The notes below the pieces were generated by a model, which saw only the letters and a program-made list of their open reading frames with translations, was not told the origin of the DNA and ran no database searches. Positions 1 through 7,117 of a stretch of DNA of 9,386 nucleotides are shown piece after piece. The number at the start of each line of letters is the position of its first letter. Within the stretch, counting starts at the first letter, position 1. The stretch spans positions 1-9,386 of the forward strand of contig CAMLOB010000114.1 of NCBI GenBank assembly GCA_946481475.1, in the 5' to 3' direction. The stretch is from an uncultured Chlorobiota bacterium (GTDB lineage Bacteria; Bacteroidota; Kapaibacteriia; OLB7). A program made the position numbers and the translations under genes.

Positions 1-1427
1 ACCGGGTCGTCGGTTCCGAACCGGAGCCGACGATGCTGGTGCTGTGCGGAGGCGGAAACAACGGCGGAGACGGACTGGCAATTGCCCGTCACGCCGCGAT
101 CCACGGCTATTACGTTACCTGCCTTCTTCTTGCTTCCGAAGACAAGCTGAGCGATGACGCCGCCCTTCAGCTTCGCATCCTCCGTTCCTTTGATGTGGAG
201 ATTCTGGAGGTCTCTCCGGACGAACCTGATTTCTCTTCCCTTCCTCCTTCTTGCTCGGTCATCGTCGATGCCATGCTCGGCACCGGAGCGAAGGGAGAAC
301 TCCGCTCTCCTTACGGCGAGGCGACCGCATTTGCCAATATGGTGGATGGATTGAAAGTCGCCGTCGACATTCCGACAGGTCTGGATGCGGATACGGGAGA
401 GTGCCCGGGAGAAGGATTTGCGGCCGATCTGACCGTGACGATGGCCGCGCTGAAGCCGGGCCTGCTGTTGCGTGACGGACCGGAACTGACCGGAGAGATT
501 CTGGTCGCCGATATCGGCACACCCGATTGGCTGTATCAGGAGAGTCTTTGCCGATTGATTGATGAAGAGATCGCCCGCGACGGACTACCGCCGCTTGATC
601 CACATCGCCACAAGTACGACCGGGGAAAGGCTCTGGTCCTGGCCGGAAGCCGTGACATGCCGGGGGCTGCGGTGCTGACGGCGACCGGGACGATCTCCGC
701 AGGAGCCGGACTGGTTGTGCTCGGTACGCCGGAATCGGCCGCATCGAGAGTACATCCGAAGCTTCCGCCGGAGATCATGTCGCTGGACGCAGCAGAGGAT
801 GATGGAGAGTTTTCCGCCGAGGCGTTCGAGGAGATTCTGGAACGGCTCGAAAAGTTCACGCTCATTGCTCTCGGTCCCGGCATCGGTCGGAAGCAATCGA
901 CGTCACGGTTTGCGCGGGATATCGTCCGCCGCTCTCCTCTCCCGGTCATCCTTGATGCCGACGGACTCTACGCATTCAACGACATGCCCGATCATCTGGC
1001 CGAACGAAAGGCCCCGCTGGTCATCACTCCCCATCACGGCGAAATGGCCCGGTTGCTCGGCGTCGAAACGGAAATGGTCTCGAACGATCCGCTCGGCATC
1101 GCCCGCAGAGCCGCCGGACGATTCAACTGTATCGTGGTCCTGAAAGGAAGCCCGACGGTGGTGGCCGAACCGGAAGGGAGAACGTGGATCAACGGGACGG
1201 GGAATCCGGGCATGGCGACGGCGGGAACGGGTGATGTTCTGACCGGCATCATCGCCGGAATGACGGCGGGACGGGATGCGGACGATCTGTTGCCCGGTGT
1301 TCTCTCGGCAGTCTACATTCACAGCCTGGCCGGAGACCTTGCCGCCGAAGAGATGTCCCCCCACGGACTCACTTCCGGCAATCTTCTTGAGTATCTCCCC
1401 AACGCGTTCCGGGAGTTGACCGCATGA
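1..1427 (+). CDS. nnr: Bifunctional NAD(P)H-hydrate epimerase / ADP-dependent dehydratase, 5'-truncated by the window
   Basis: This enzyme repairs hydrated NADH and NADPH: the N-terminal YjeF_N domain epimerises R- and S-NAD(P)HX, and the C-terminal ribokinase-like domain dehydrates S-NAD(P)HX using ADP. The frame is open to the left edge (codons from base 3 read RVVGSEPEPT before the ATG at 33), and known bifunctional proteins run to about 500 residues, so roughly 40 N-terminal residues lie outside. The ATG at 33 is internal. Counting from it, GNNGGDG (8-14), VDAMLGTG (78-85) and DIPTGLDADTG (112-122) mark the epimerase. LVLAGSRDMPGAA (201-213), ALGPGIG (279-285), ILDADGL (306-312), TPHHGEMARL (332-341) and GNPGMATAGTGDVLTGIIAG (390-409) mark the dehydratase; the GTGD aspartate is the expected catalytic residue. 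TPHHGE replaces the commoner TPHPGE, a mild variant. The stop overlaps the next gene's start (ATGA), so the two are probably translationally coupled. Family assignment is very secure. Confidence 0.96.
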   Translation, partial: RVVGSEPEPTMLVLCGGGNNGGDGLAIARHAAIHGYYVTCLLLASEDKLSDDAALQLRILRSFDVEILEVSPDEPDFSSLPPSCSVIVDAMLGTGAKGELRSPYGEATAFANMVDGLKVAVDIPTGLDADTGECPGEGFAADLTVTMAALKPGLLLRDGPELTGEILVADIGTPDWLYQESLCRLIDEEIARDGLPPLDPHRHKYDRGKALVLAGSRDMPGAAVLTATGTISAGAGLVVLGTPESAASRVHPKLPPEIMSLDAAEDDGEFSAEAFEEILERLEKFTLIALGPGIGRKQSTSRFARDIVRRSPLPVILDADGLYAFNDMPDHLAERKAPLVITPHHGEMARLLGVETEMVSNDPLGIARRAAGRFNCIVVLKGSPTVVAEPEGRTWINGTGNPGMATAGTGDVLTGIIAGMTAGRDADDLLPGVLSAVYIHSLAGDLAAEEMSPHGLTSGNLLEYLPNAFRELTA

Positions 1428-1888
1428 GGCAAAACGTGAAGGGATTTTCTCTCTACATCCTCCCGTTGATTCTCTACTGCGTCGCCATCTTCGTTCTCAG
1501 CTCCAATCCGCTGCCGGAGATGCCCGATTTCGGCTTCGACTTCCAGGACAAGGTGCAGCATGCCGTCGCATTTATGCTGATGACGCTTTTAGCCTATCGC
1601 GGCACGACATGGCTGTTGCGACACGGAAAAATGAGACAGGGGGGGATGATGATGATCGCGGTCTGTTTTGCCGCTCTCTACGGAGGGACCGACGAGATCC
1701 ACCAGATGTTCGTTCCCGGCAGAACCGCCGACATCATCGACTGGATTGCCGACCTGACCGGAGCACTCCTCGCCATCCCGGTCATCACGGTTGTATCCCG
1801 AACACGCCTCTACCCTCTCTTCGCCTACCCTCCATCTTCCGCCAAACTTTTCCTCTTTGCGTCTTTGCTCTTTGCGTCCTTTGCGTGA
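1424..1888 (+). CDS. VanZ-family small integral membrane protein
   Basis: A 154-residue protein with about four membrane segments (roughly 8-26, 45-63, 73-88 and 108-126). VanZ-family signatures are DKVQH (42-46), the central TDEIHQMFVPGR (89-100) and the following D106 in DWIADLTGALLA. VanZ itself confers low-level teicoplanin resistance; the biochemical role of most VanZ-like proteins is unknown, so no resistance is claimed. The start is well supported: the ATG overlaps the nnr stop (ATGA), and GGGAG at 1411-1415 sits 8 bases upstream inside nnr. The last residues (about 142-154, LFLFASLLFASFA) are coded by a tandem of TCTTTGCG-like words that recur in non-coding DNA elsewhere in this window, so the tail is probably a read-through into a repeat rather than an ancestral part of the protein. 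The next gene converges from the opposite strand 22 bases away, with no obvious terminator between. Family call is firm, function open. Confidence 0.9.
   Translation: MRQNVKGFSLYILPLILYCVAIFVLSSNPLPEMPDFGFDFQDKVQHAVAFMLMTLLAYRGTTWLLRHGKMRQGGMMMIAVCFAALYGGTDEIHQMFVPGRTADIIDWIADLTGALLAIPVITVVSRTRLYPLFAYPPSSAKLFLFASLLFASFA
1854..1885 (+). repeat. Short tandem of CTTTGCG-type words at the VanZ 3' end
   Basis: Four imperfect copies of a 7-9 base word (TCTTTGCG, TCTTTGC, TCTTTGCG, TCCTTTGCG) run up to the VanZ stop codon. The 15-base string CTTTGCTCTTTGCGT at 1863-1877 recurs exactly, in reverse complement, at 7009-7023 in a non-coding spacer. A related CTCTTTGTG word lies near 3169-3180. This marks the tract as one member of a dispersed family rather than ordinary coding sequence. 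Confidence 0.75.
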
Positions 1889-1910
1889 TTCTTCTCTCCT
1901 CCGCCGCACC

Positions 1911-3143
1911 CTACTCGTATAACAGATACTCCTCCCGCTTCGAGATATACTCCTTCAGATCATCCTCCCACCACTCCACAATATCCTCGAACGACTCCCC
2001 GGCCAGCAACTTCTTCCGAATCTGATCGGTCCCGCAGACCTTGTCGAACATATCCCACCGATCGCTCTTGACCTTGCTCAGCAGTTTCTGTCCCGGATAC
2101 TTGTCCCGCAGCGTCGTCAGCAACGCTATCGTTGCGGTGAAGGGGGCGCACTGCTCGCCGACCCGCAGAAGCTGAACGCCTCCGCACATCTGTCCGGAAG
2201 ACATGGCATAGAACGGCTTGTAGCTTGTCGGACGGAAATAGATCCCCTGCACATCCATTCCGTTCATGTATCCGGCGAATTCTCTTCCATCCATCCAGGG
2301 GGCACCGATCAGCTCGAACGGCGTGGTGTAGCCGACGCCGATGTTGATGATGGAGATCTCCCCGATGACACCGGTGGCCGCAATGGCAAAGGCACTTTCC
2401 GGTTTCGGCACGTGGGGAGAGGTCGGTATCCAGAGCAGACCGGTCTCGCGCCAGGACATCACGCGATCCCACCCCTTCAGCCGGATCACCGTCAGGTCGC
2501 ACTTCAGTTTTCCCGGCAGCCATCCCTCGCCGTTGGCCATCATCGCAAGCTCGCCGACGGTCAGTCCGTGGACGTAAGGAATCGGAGCCGGACCGACAAA
2601 CGACTTGAAGTCCATATCGAGAACGTTGCCGTCGACGACATCGCCGCCGATCGGGTTCGGACGATCGAGGACGATCAGCGGAACGCCCTGCTCGGCACAT
2701 CCTTCCATCACTTTCAGAAGCGTGGAGATGTAGGTATAACTTCTGACGCCGATATCCTGGATGTCGTAGATCATCACATCGACATCCTTCAACATCTCCT
2801 TTGTCGGCTTTTTCGTTCTGCCGTAGAGAGAGTGGATCGGCAATCCCTCCCGGACCTCCGTCGCCACATCCTCACCGGCAAGAACTCCTCCGTCGATGCC
2901 GTGTTCCGGGGCGAAGACTGCGGTCAGCGTACACTTGTCGGTGGCCAGGAACGCATCGAGCGTCATGTGACGCACGTCCCGACGGACAGCCGTCTGGTTC
3001 AGTACCAGTCCGACCCGTTTCCCTTTGACCGGGGCGAAATCATCTTCCACCAGGACATCGATTCCCGGCAGGACCTGTCCTCCGGCATCGGAGAGAACGG
3101 CACAGAAAAGAATAAAAACCGAAAAGAAGGATTTCATCAACAT
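1911..3143 (-). CDS. namZ: Secreted exo-beta-N-acetylmuramidase NamZ (DUF1343, GH171 family)
   Basis: A 410-residue protein of the DUF1343 family. Its characterised member, Bacillus subtilis NamZ (YbbC), removes terminal N-acetylmuramic acid from the non-reducing end of peptidoglycan fragments. An export signal is visible: K4, a hydrophobic stretch at about 6-17, and a plausible cleavage after SDA (18-20), which suggests periplasmic or exported action. Conserved stretches are GIDVL (27-31), RVGLVLNQTA (43-52), FAPEHG (77-82, with E80 the likely catalytic candidate), SLYGRTKKPT (105-114), YDIQDIGVRSYTYISTL (126-142), LDRPNPIGG (159-167), WIPTSPHVP (238-246) and NIGVGYTTPFELIGAPW (267-283). Length fits the family. 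The start may be the ATG at 3143 or the one at 3137; neither has a clear ribosome site. The 3143 ATG lies inside a repeat word (reverse strand GTCAGCTATG). It is the last gene of a minus-strand run, 110 bases after the HAD gene, and converges with the VanZ gene. Confidence 0.93.
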   Translation of the reverse strand: MLMKSFFSVFILFCAVLSDAGGQVLPGIDVLVEDDFAPVKGKRVGLVLNQTAVRRDVRHMTLDAFLATDKCTLTAVFAPEHGIDGGVLAGEDVATEVREGLPIHSLYGRTKKPTKEMLKDVDVMIYDIQDIGVRSYTYISTLLKVMEGCAEQGVPLIVLDRPNPIGGDVVDGNVLDMDFKSFVGPAPIPYVHGLTVGELAMMANGEGWLPGKLKCDLTVIRLKGWDRVMSWRETGLLWIPTSPHVPKPESAFAIAATGVIGEISIINIGVGYTTPFELIGAPWMDGREFAGYMNGMDVQGIYFRPTSYKPFYAMSSGQMCGGVQLLRVGEQCAPFTATIALLTTLRDKYPGQKLLSKVKSDRWDMFDKVCGTDQIRKKLLAGESFEDIVEWWEDDLKEYISKREEYLLYE

Positions 3144-3180
3144 AGCTGACTGACTTTATGATTCTCCGTGCTCTTTGTGT
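3141..3180. repeat. Fragment of the dispersed repeats between the HAD gene and namZ
   Basis: On the + strand this reads CATAGCT GACTGAC (3141-3154), the same heptamer words as the array near 7040-7117, followed at 3163-3180 by CTCCGTG and CTCTTTGTGT, a variant of the CTTTGCG word. Both repeat types therefore sit together here, as they do at 6973-7117. The first three bases are the namZ start codon. The tract is short and degenerate, so membership in the family is inferred from co-occurrence of the two words. Confidence 0.55.
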
Positions 3181-3189
3181 CCGCACGCC

Positions 3190-3205
3190 ATCCGCCACGG
3201 CGGAT
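3190..3205. repeat. Small perfect inverted repeat downstream of the HAD gene
   Basis: ATCCGCC and GGCGGAT face each other across two bases, which allows a 6-bp stem with a 4-base loop. It lies about 50 bases past the HAD stop on the minus strand. No run of T follows on either strand, so it is not a convincing intrinsic terminator. It could slow polymerase or be a remnant of the adjoining repeat element. Confidence 0.35.
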
Positions 3206-3253
3206 TGTATTGAATCTCCCCGAAACGTTGACGGCCCTCAACACTCCGGAAGA

Positions 3254-3949
3254 TTATCCACGAATAAATTCCTGAAGCGACTCGATTTCCTCCAGCGTCT
3301 CCAGAAGAAGATCGGGCTGATGCTCCCGCAACTCATCGCAGGAAAGTCCGCCGGTCGCCACGGCCACCGAACGAATTCCCCACCGCTTCGCACATTCGAT
3401 ATCCCTGTTCGAGTCGCCGACAATGATCGCATCCTCATACGAAAACCGATTCCCGTTCAACGCATTGGCCCGCTGAAGGGCAATCGGCGGCAGCAGGTTC
3501 CGGTCGACCGCATCCGACCCGAACGCACCGAACGGAAAGAAGCGATTCATGTCGTGCGGCTGAAGCTTTGCCCGTGCCCCGTCGGCAAGGTTCCCGGTCA
3601 GAAGACCGAGCGTGACGTTCTCATCCTCGTGAAGAAGATCGAGCAGCAGGGAGACGCCCGGCAGAATCCGCACCGTCTCTCTGTTCAGATGAAGATTCCA
3701 CCTCTTCATCAGCGCACATTCGAATGCGGCGATCAACCCTTCGGCTCTGGCGCGGGATTCTCCGAGATGTTCGCAGAGATCGAGAAAGATCATGTGGTCG
3801 GTCCGACCATGAAAGCGGTAGGTTTCCGGCAGTGCAAAATGCTCCTCTCTGCCGAGCGTTTCGTTGATCACCTCCACAACCACCCGTTGCGAGAGCCCCC
3901 GCTCGACCTTCAGAAGCGTGCCGTCGATGTCAAACAGTACAAGGCGCAT
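3254..3949 (-). CDS. HAD-superfamily hydrolase (phosphoglycolate-phosphatase-like)
   Basis: A predicted cytosolic phosphatase of 231 residues. Motif I is DIDGT (7-11), with D7 the nucleophile and D9 the general acid/base. Motif II is the threonine of LLTGN (T118), and motif IV is GDSNRDI (178-184) with D179 and D183 for magnesium. A helical cap separates motifs I and II (about 15-95), the layout of the phosphoglycolate phosphatase/beta-phosphoglucomutase type. The usual motif III lysine (KPxP) is not evident; the matching stretch reads SDAVDRNLLPPIALQRA (145-161), where an arginine such as R150 might serve. The ATG at 3949 is preferred because the frame's upstream extension starts with a TTG followed by a T8 run and lacks a ribosome site; an AGAG sits 5 bases before the ATG. 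The gene follows sulP by 45 bases. The substrate cannot be told from sequence. Confidence 0.88.
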   Translation of the reverse strand: MRLVLFDIDGTLLKVERGLSQRVVVEVINETLGREEHFALPETYRFHGRTDHMIFLDLCEHLGESRARAEGLIAAFECALMKRWNLHLNRETVRILPGVSLLLDLLHEDENVTLGLLTGNLADGARAKLQPHDMNRFFPFGAFGSDAVDRNLLPPIALQRANALNGNRFSYEDAIIVGDSNRDIECAKRWGIRSVAVATGGLSCDELREHQPDLLLETLEEIESLQEFIRG

Positions 3950-3994
3950 GAATTCTCTGAAAAAAAACAACTTGCGATGAGCAGCCGACGAGAA

Positions 3995-5713
3995 CTACGA
4001 ATTTATCGGGCCACCGGCAGTCCGCTCGCTGAGGAGCTCCCCGGCCAGCTCAACCGATGAACGGATATCGTCCCGGATGTATTTCTCCTCAAGCACATTT
4101 GCCTTCAGCAATTCGCTCCGGATCGACTCCGACGCCCCGGAGATAATCACTCTGGTCTTGTGCTTCCGATAGTACTTTATCACCTCCCGCAGCCGGTACA
4201 TCCCGGTGGCGTCAATCATCGGGACGTGGCGCAGACGCAGGATGATCACATCGATCTGCTCACGAATATCGTTCATCGTCTGCTGGAACTTCTGCGAGGC
4301 TCCGAAGAAGAGAGGACCTTCAATTTCGTAGATCACCACCCCGTCGGGAATCGCCTGAAGTTCCTCCTCGAACATAGCCTCCCCGTCGGCGGCATCCGTT
4401 TCCTCCGGCTGTACCAGATCGATGTGTGCCAGATCGCTCATCCGCTTCATGAAGATAACGGATGAGAGAACAATACCGACCTCGATAGCGACCACCAGAT
4501 CGAAAATGATCGTCAGAAGGAACGAATCGACAAGGATCAATCCGTCGTAGCGGTTGCTCCGCAGAACCGAGTAGAAGGAACTCCACTCTCCCATGTTATA
4601 GGCAACGACGACGAGAATGCCGGCAAGACAGGCCAGGGGAATCAGCTTTGCGAGGGGGGCGGCCGCCAGCATGATCAGAAGGAGAACACCGGCGTGGACG
4701 AGTCCGGCTATCGGCGTCCGGCCGCCGCTCTTGACGTTTGTCGCCGTTCGGGCAATCGCTCCGGTCGCCGGAATTCCTCCGAAAAGAGCCGAGGCGATAT
4801 TTGCCCCCCCCTGCGCCACCAGTTCCATGTTCGAACGATGTCTTCCACCAACCATACCGTCGGCGACAACGGCCGACAGAAGGGATTCGATGCTGCCGAG
4901 CAGGGCGATGGCGATTGCCGGCTGCAGCAGATCCTTGAACGCGGCGAAATCGACCGACGGAAATTGCGGCATCGGAAAGGTGTTCGGAATCTCCCCGAAA
5001 CGTGAACCGATCGTCTCCACCGGAAGGTGGAAAAGCTGAACGACGGCAGTGCAGAGAAGAATGGCAAGCAAGGATCCGGGGACTTTCGGCAGAACCTTCG
5101 GGGTCAACACGATAATCAGGATGGTACCGACGGCGATCAGAAGAGCCTGGATATTGAGACTGCCGATTGCCTGAACATAGACCTCCCACTTCTCAAGAAA
5201 ATCGGCCGGTATCGGTCCGGTCGTCAGACCGAAGAAATCCTTGATCTGCGTGGAGAAGATCACGACGGCAATGCCCGAGGTGAAGCCGACGATGAGTGAA
5301 TACGGGATGTACTTCAACAGGCTCCCCATCCGGACCAGTCCGAGAATCAGGATGAAGAACCCGGCGATAAATGTCGCAACGGTCAGTCCCTCAACCCCGT
5401 GCTCCTGAACGATTCCGTAGACGATAACGATAAAGGCACCGGTCGGACCGCCGATCTGCACACGACTCCCGCCGAGGAGGGAAATCAGTCCTCCGGCAAC
5501 GATTGCCGTGATGATCCCCTTCTCCGGTGAGACGCCCGAGGCAATAGCAAAGGCAATGGCCAGGGGGAGAGCGACGATGCCGACGATCAGGCCGGAAACG
5601 AGGTCAGCGGTCAACTGCTTTGCAGAGATCCCTCCGCGAATCAGCGTGAAGAATTTTGGAGTAAACTCCCGTCGGGATTCTTTCCACCACTTCCGGATCG
5701 CGGTCGTTATCAT
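3995..5713 (-). CDS. SulP-family inorganic anion transporter with C-terminal STAS domain
   Basis: A 572-residue inner-membrane transporter. Family members carry sulfate, bicarbonate, dicarboxylates or chloride; the substrate here is undetermined. The membrane domain spans about 35-425, beginning with the SulP hallmark DLVSGLIVGIVALPLAIAFAIASG (37-60). QIGGPTGAF (86-94) and LLGSIESLLSAVVADGM (271-287) belong to the regions forming the anion site in solved SulP/SLC26 structures, and GGIPATGAIARTATNVKSGGRTPIAG (312-337) is also highly conserved. An acidic linker (about 433-452) leads to the STAS domain (about 455-560), which contains VPMIDATGMYRL (497-508), matching the loop that is phosphorylated in anti-sigma antagonists. 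The ATG at 5713 has a strong ribosome site (GGGAG about 7 bases upstream). It starts 28 bases after the ychF stop, so co-transcription is likely. No carbonic anhydrase or sulfate assimilation gene is adjacent to suggest the ion. Confidence 0.95.
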   Translation of the reverse strand: MITTAIRKWWKESRREFTPKFFTLIRGGISAKQLTADLVSGLIVGIVALPLAIAFAIASGVSPEKGIITAIVAGGLISLLGGSRVQIGGPTGAFIVIVYGIVQEHGVEGLTVATFIAGFFILILGLVRMGSLLKYIPYSLIVGFTSGIAVVIFSTQIKDFFGLTTGPIPADFLEKWEVYVQAIGSLNIQALLIAVGTILIIVLTPKVLPKVPGSLLAILLCTAVVQLFHLPVETIGSRFGEIPNTFPMPQFPSVDFAAFKDLLQPAIAIALLGSIESLLSAVVADGMVGGRHRSNMELVAQGGANIASALFGGIPATGAIARTATNVKSGGRTPIAGLVHAGVLLLIMLAAAPLAKLIPLACLAGILVVVAYNMGEWSSFYSVLRSNRYDGLILVDSFLLTIIFDLVVAIEVGIVLSSVIFMKRMSDLAHIDLVQPEETDAADGEAMFEEELQAIPDGVVIYEIEGPLFFGASQKFQQTMNDIREQIDVIILRLRHVPMIDATGMYRLREVIKYYRKHKTRVIISGASESIRSELLKANVLEEKYIRDDIRSSVELAGELLSERTAGGPINS

Positions 5714-5741
5714 TGCCGTCTCCCTTGCTCCCGCATTCCTT

Positions 5742-6839
5742 CTATACGTTGAATCTGAAGAACATCACATCACCATCCTGCACGATATACTCCTTCCCTT
5801 CAATCCGGTAGAGTCCGGAATCCTTGACTTTCTGCTCGCTCCCCAGACGGATCAGGTCGTCATATTTCTGGACTTCGGCCCGGATAAAACCTTTCTCGAA
5901 ATCGGTATGGATCACCCCGGCCGCCTGCGGCGCAGTCGCCCCCTTGTGGACAGTCCAGGCACGGCACTCCTTTTCCCCGGCGGTGAAGTAGGTGATAAGT
6001 CCGAGAAGTTCGTATCCCTGCCGGATGATGGCGTTCAGTCCCGGCTCGGTCATCCCCATCGACTCCAGAAACTCATTCCTCTCATCGGCATCCAGTTCGG
6101 AGAGTTCGGCTTCGATCTTGGCACAGACCGGCACCACCTTGAAGCCGCGCGGTTCGGCAATCCGTCTGACGGCGTCGATATATCGATTGCCGTTCATCAC
6201 CCCCTCCTCATCGGTGTTGGCGATGTACATGACCGGTTTGTCGGTCAGCAGGTGGAACTCGCCGAGCAACTTCGTCTCCCGTTCGTTCTCCCGCTCGAAC
6301 GTGATGGCCAGGTTGCCGTTGGAGAGATGATCGCGGAGGCGTTCGGCAACCGCAATTTCTTCCTTCGCCTCCTTGTCGTTGGTCTTCGCCTTGCGGGCCG
6401 CCCCCTCGATCCTCTTCTCCACCGTCTCGATATCCTTCAGGATCAACTCGGTCTCGATCGTCTCGATGTCCCGCACCGGGTCGACCGTATCGTCAACGTG
6501 CGTCACGTTCTCGTCCTCGAAGCATCGGACCACGTGGGCCACCGCGTCGACGGTTCGGATATGTCCCAGGAACTGATTCCCCAGCCCCTCCCCCTGTGAA
6601 GCCCCGCGGACCAGACCGGCAATGTCGACGAACTCGATGGTCGTCGGCACGGTCTGCTTCGGCTTCATGATGCGGGTCAGTTCGTCCAGACGATGATCGG
6701 GGACCAGAACGACCCCCGTGTTCGGCTCGATGGTGCAGAACGGATAGTTCTCGGCGGCGATTCCTGCTGAAGTGATGGCGTTGAACAGGGTCGATTTGCC
6801 GACGTTCGGCAGACCGACGATCCCACAGGTAAATCCCAT
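5742..6839 (-). CDS. ychF: Ribosome-binding ATPase YchF (Obg-like ATPase 1 family)
   Basis: A 365-residue, full-length member of the near-universal YchF/OLA1 family: cytosolic P-loop NTPases that prefer ATP, bind ribosomes and are linked to stress responses and translation fidelity. Visible motifs are the P-loop GLPNVGKST (9-17), the switch I segment [12 protein letters not shown] (31-42), [20 protein letters not shown] (72-91), and the G4 variant NTDE (208-211). The asparagine-x-x-glutamate in place of NKxD is the change associated with ATP preference. A coiled-coil insertion occupies about 125-200, and the TGS domain about 281-364 ([41 protein letters not shown]). The ATG at 6839 gives the canonical [16 protein letters not shown] start, though no clear ribosome site precedes it. 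It is the first gene of the ychF-sulP-HAD run, preceded by a 270-base spacer that must hold any promoter of its own. The identification is very secure. Confidence 0.98.
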   Translation of the reverse strand: MGFTCGIVGLPNVGKSTLFNAITSAGIAAENYPFCTIEPNTGVVLVPDHRLDELTRIMKPKQTVPTTIEFVDIAGLVRGASQGEGLGNQFLGHIRTVDAVAHVVRCFEDENVTHVDDTVDPVRDIETIETELILKDIETVEKRIEGAARKAKTNDKEAKEEIAVAERLRDHLSNGNLAITFERENERETKLLGEFHLLTDKPVMYIANTDEEGVMNGNRYIDAVRRIAEPRGFKVVPVCAKIEAELSELDADERNEFLESMGMTEPGLNAIIRQGYELLGLITYFTAGEKECRAWTVHKGATAPQAAGVIHTDFEKGFIRAEVQKYDDLIRLGSEQKVKDSGLYRIEGKEYIVQDGDVMFFRFNV

Positions 6840-6972
6840 TGTATGATTTCGGATTATGGATGCCTTTACTTTGAACCTGCGAAGTTATTGCGGTCGGAGT
6901 GAATTTCGGAGAAACACTCGGTAAGCGGGGGGGCAATGATACGGCTGAGTTTGAGACGGACAACCGGTTGCT

Positions 6973-7117
6973 GATAGCTCATAGCTGACCGCTCGACTAC
7001 CGGAACTCACGCAAAGAGCAAAGCCGCAAAGCCCACAACTGATAGCTGACCGCTCACCGCTCATAGCTGACCCCTCACTGCTCATAGCTCATAGCTGACG
7101 GCTCACTGCTCATAGCT
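6973..7117. repeat. Heptamer-based tandem repeat array, split by a CTTTGC-type insert
   Basis: On the + strand, 7041-7117 reads as eleven consecutive 7-base words of the form SAYNGCT or close to it, in register. They cycle through CATAGCT-, GACNNCT- and CACYGCT-like words, giving a 21-base higher-order period (7041-7061, 7062-7082, 7090-7110), with one extra CATAGCT at 7083-7089 and another at 7111-7117. Three more words (GATAGCT, CATAGCT, GACCGCT) stand at 6973-6993. Between the two blocks lie about 16 unique bases and then 7006-7035, a GCAAAG-word tract that shares 15 exact bases with the VanZ tail in reverse complement. The array sits in the 270-base gap between the RmlD-like gene and ychF and includes the stop codon of the former. 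There are no spacers of CRISPR type. The rest of the gap (6840-6972) shows no gene and no promoter that I could call with confidence. Confidence 0.85.

Noticed and set aside
1424..1888. Glycopeptide resistance determinant
   Set aside because: Only VanZ family membership is visible; no other van gene is present and most VanZ-like proteins have no known resistance role.
3960..3994. Terminator between sulP and the HAD gene, suggested by a T8 run on the minus strand
   Set aside because: No stable GC-rich hairpin precedes the T run, and the spacing fits an operon.
3158..4060. Long plus-strand open frame opposite the HAD gene
   Set aside because: It lies antisense to a HAD gene with clear motifs, its translation resembles no family I know, and high G+C sequence makes such mirror frames common.
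5508..6599. Long plus-strand open frame opposite ychF and the sulP start
   Set aside because: It is antisense to two strongly conserved genes and its translation is typical of a mirror frame, with no recognisable domain.
6840..6900. Promoter for ychF with a CATAAT -10 box
   Set aside because: No matching -35 hexamer is found at 16-18 bases, and no Bacteroidota-type TAnnTTTG box is seen, so the call would be guesswork.
6885..7085. Small minus-strand frame over the repeat array
   Set aside because: Its product is mainly a translation of the heptamer repeats (SAISCGL, RAVSYEL and similar), with no ribosome site or family resemblance.
6973..7117. CRISPR array
   Set aside because: The words are contiguous 7/21-base tandems with no spacers of constant length, and no cas gene is nearby.
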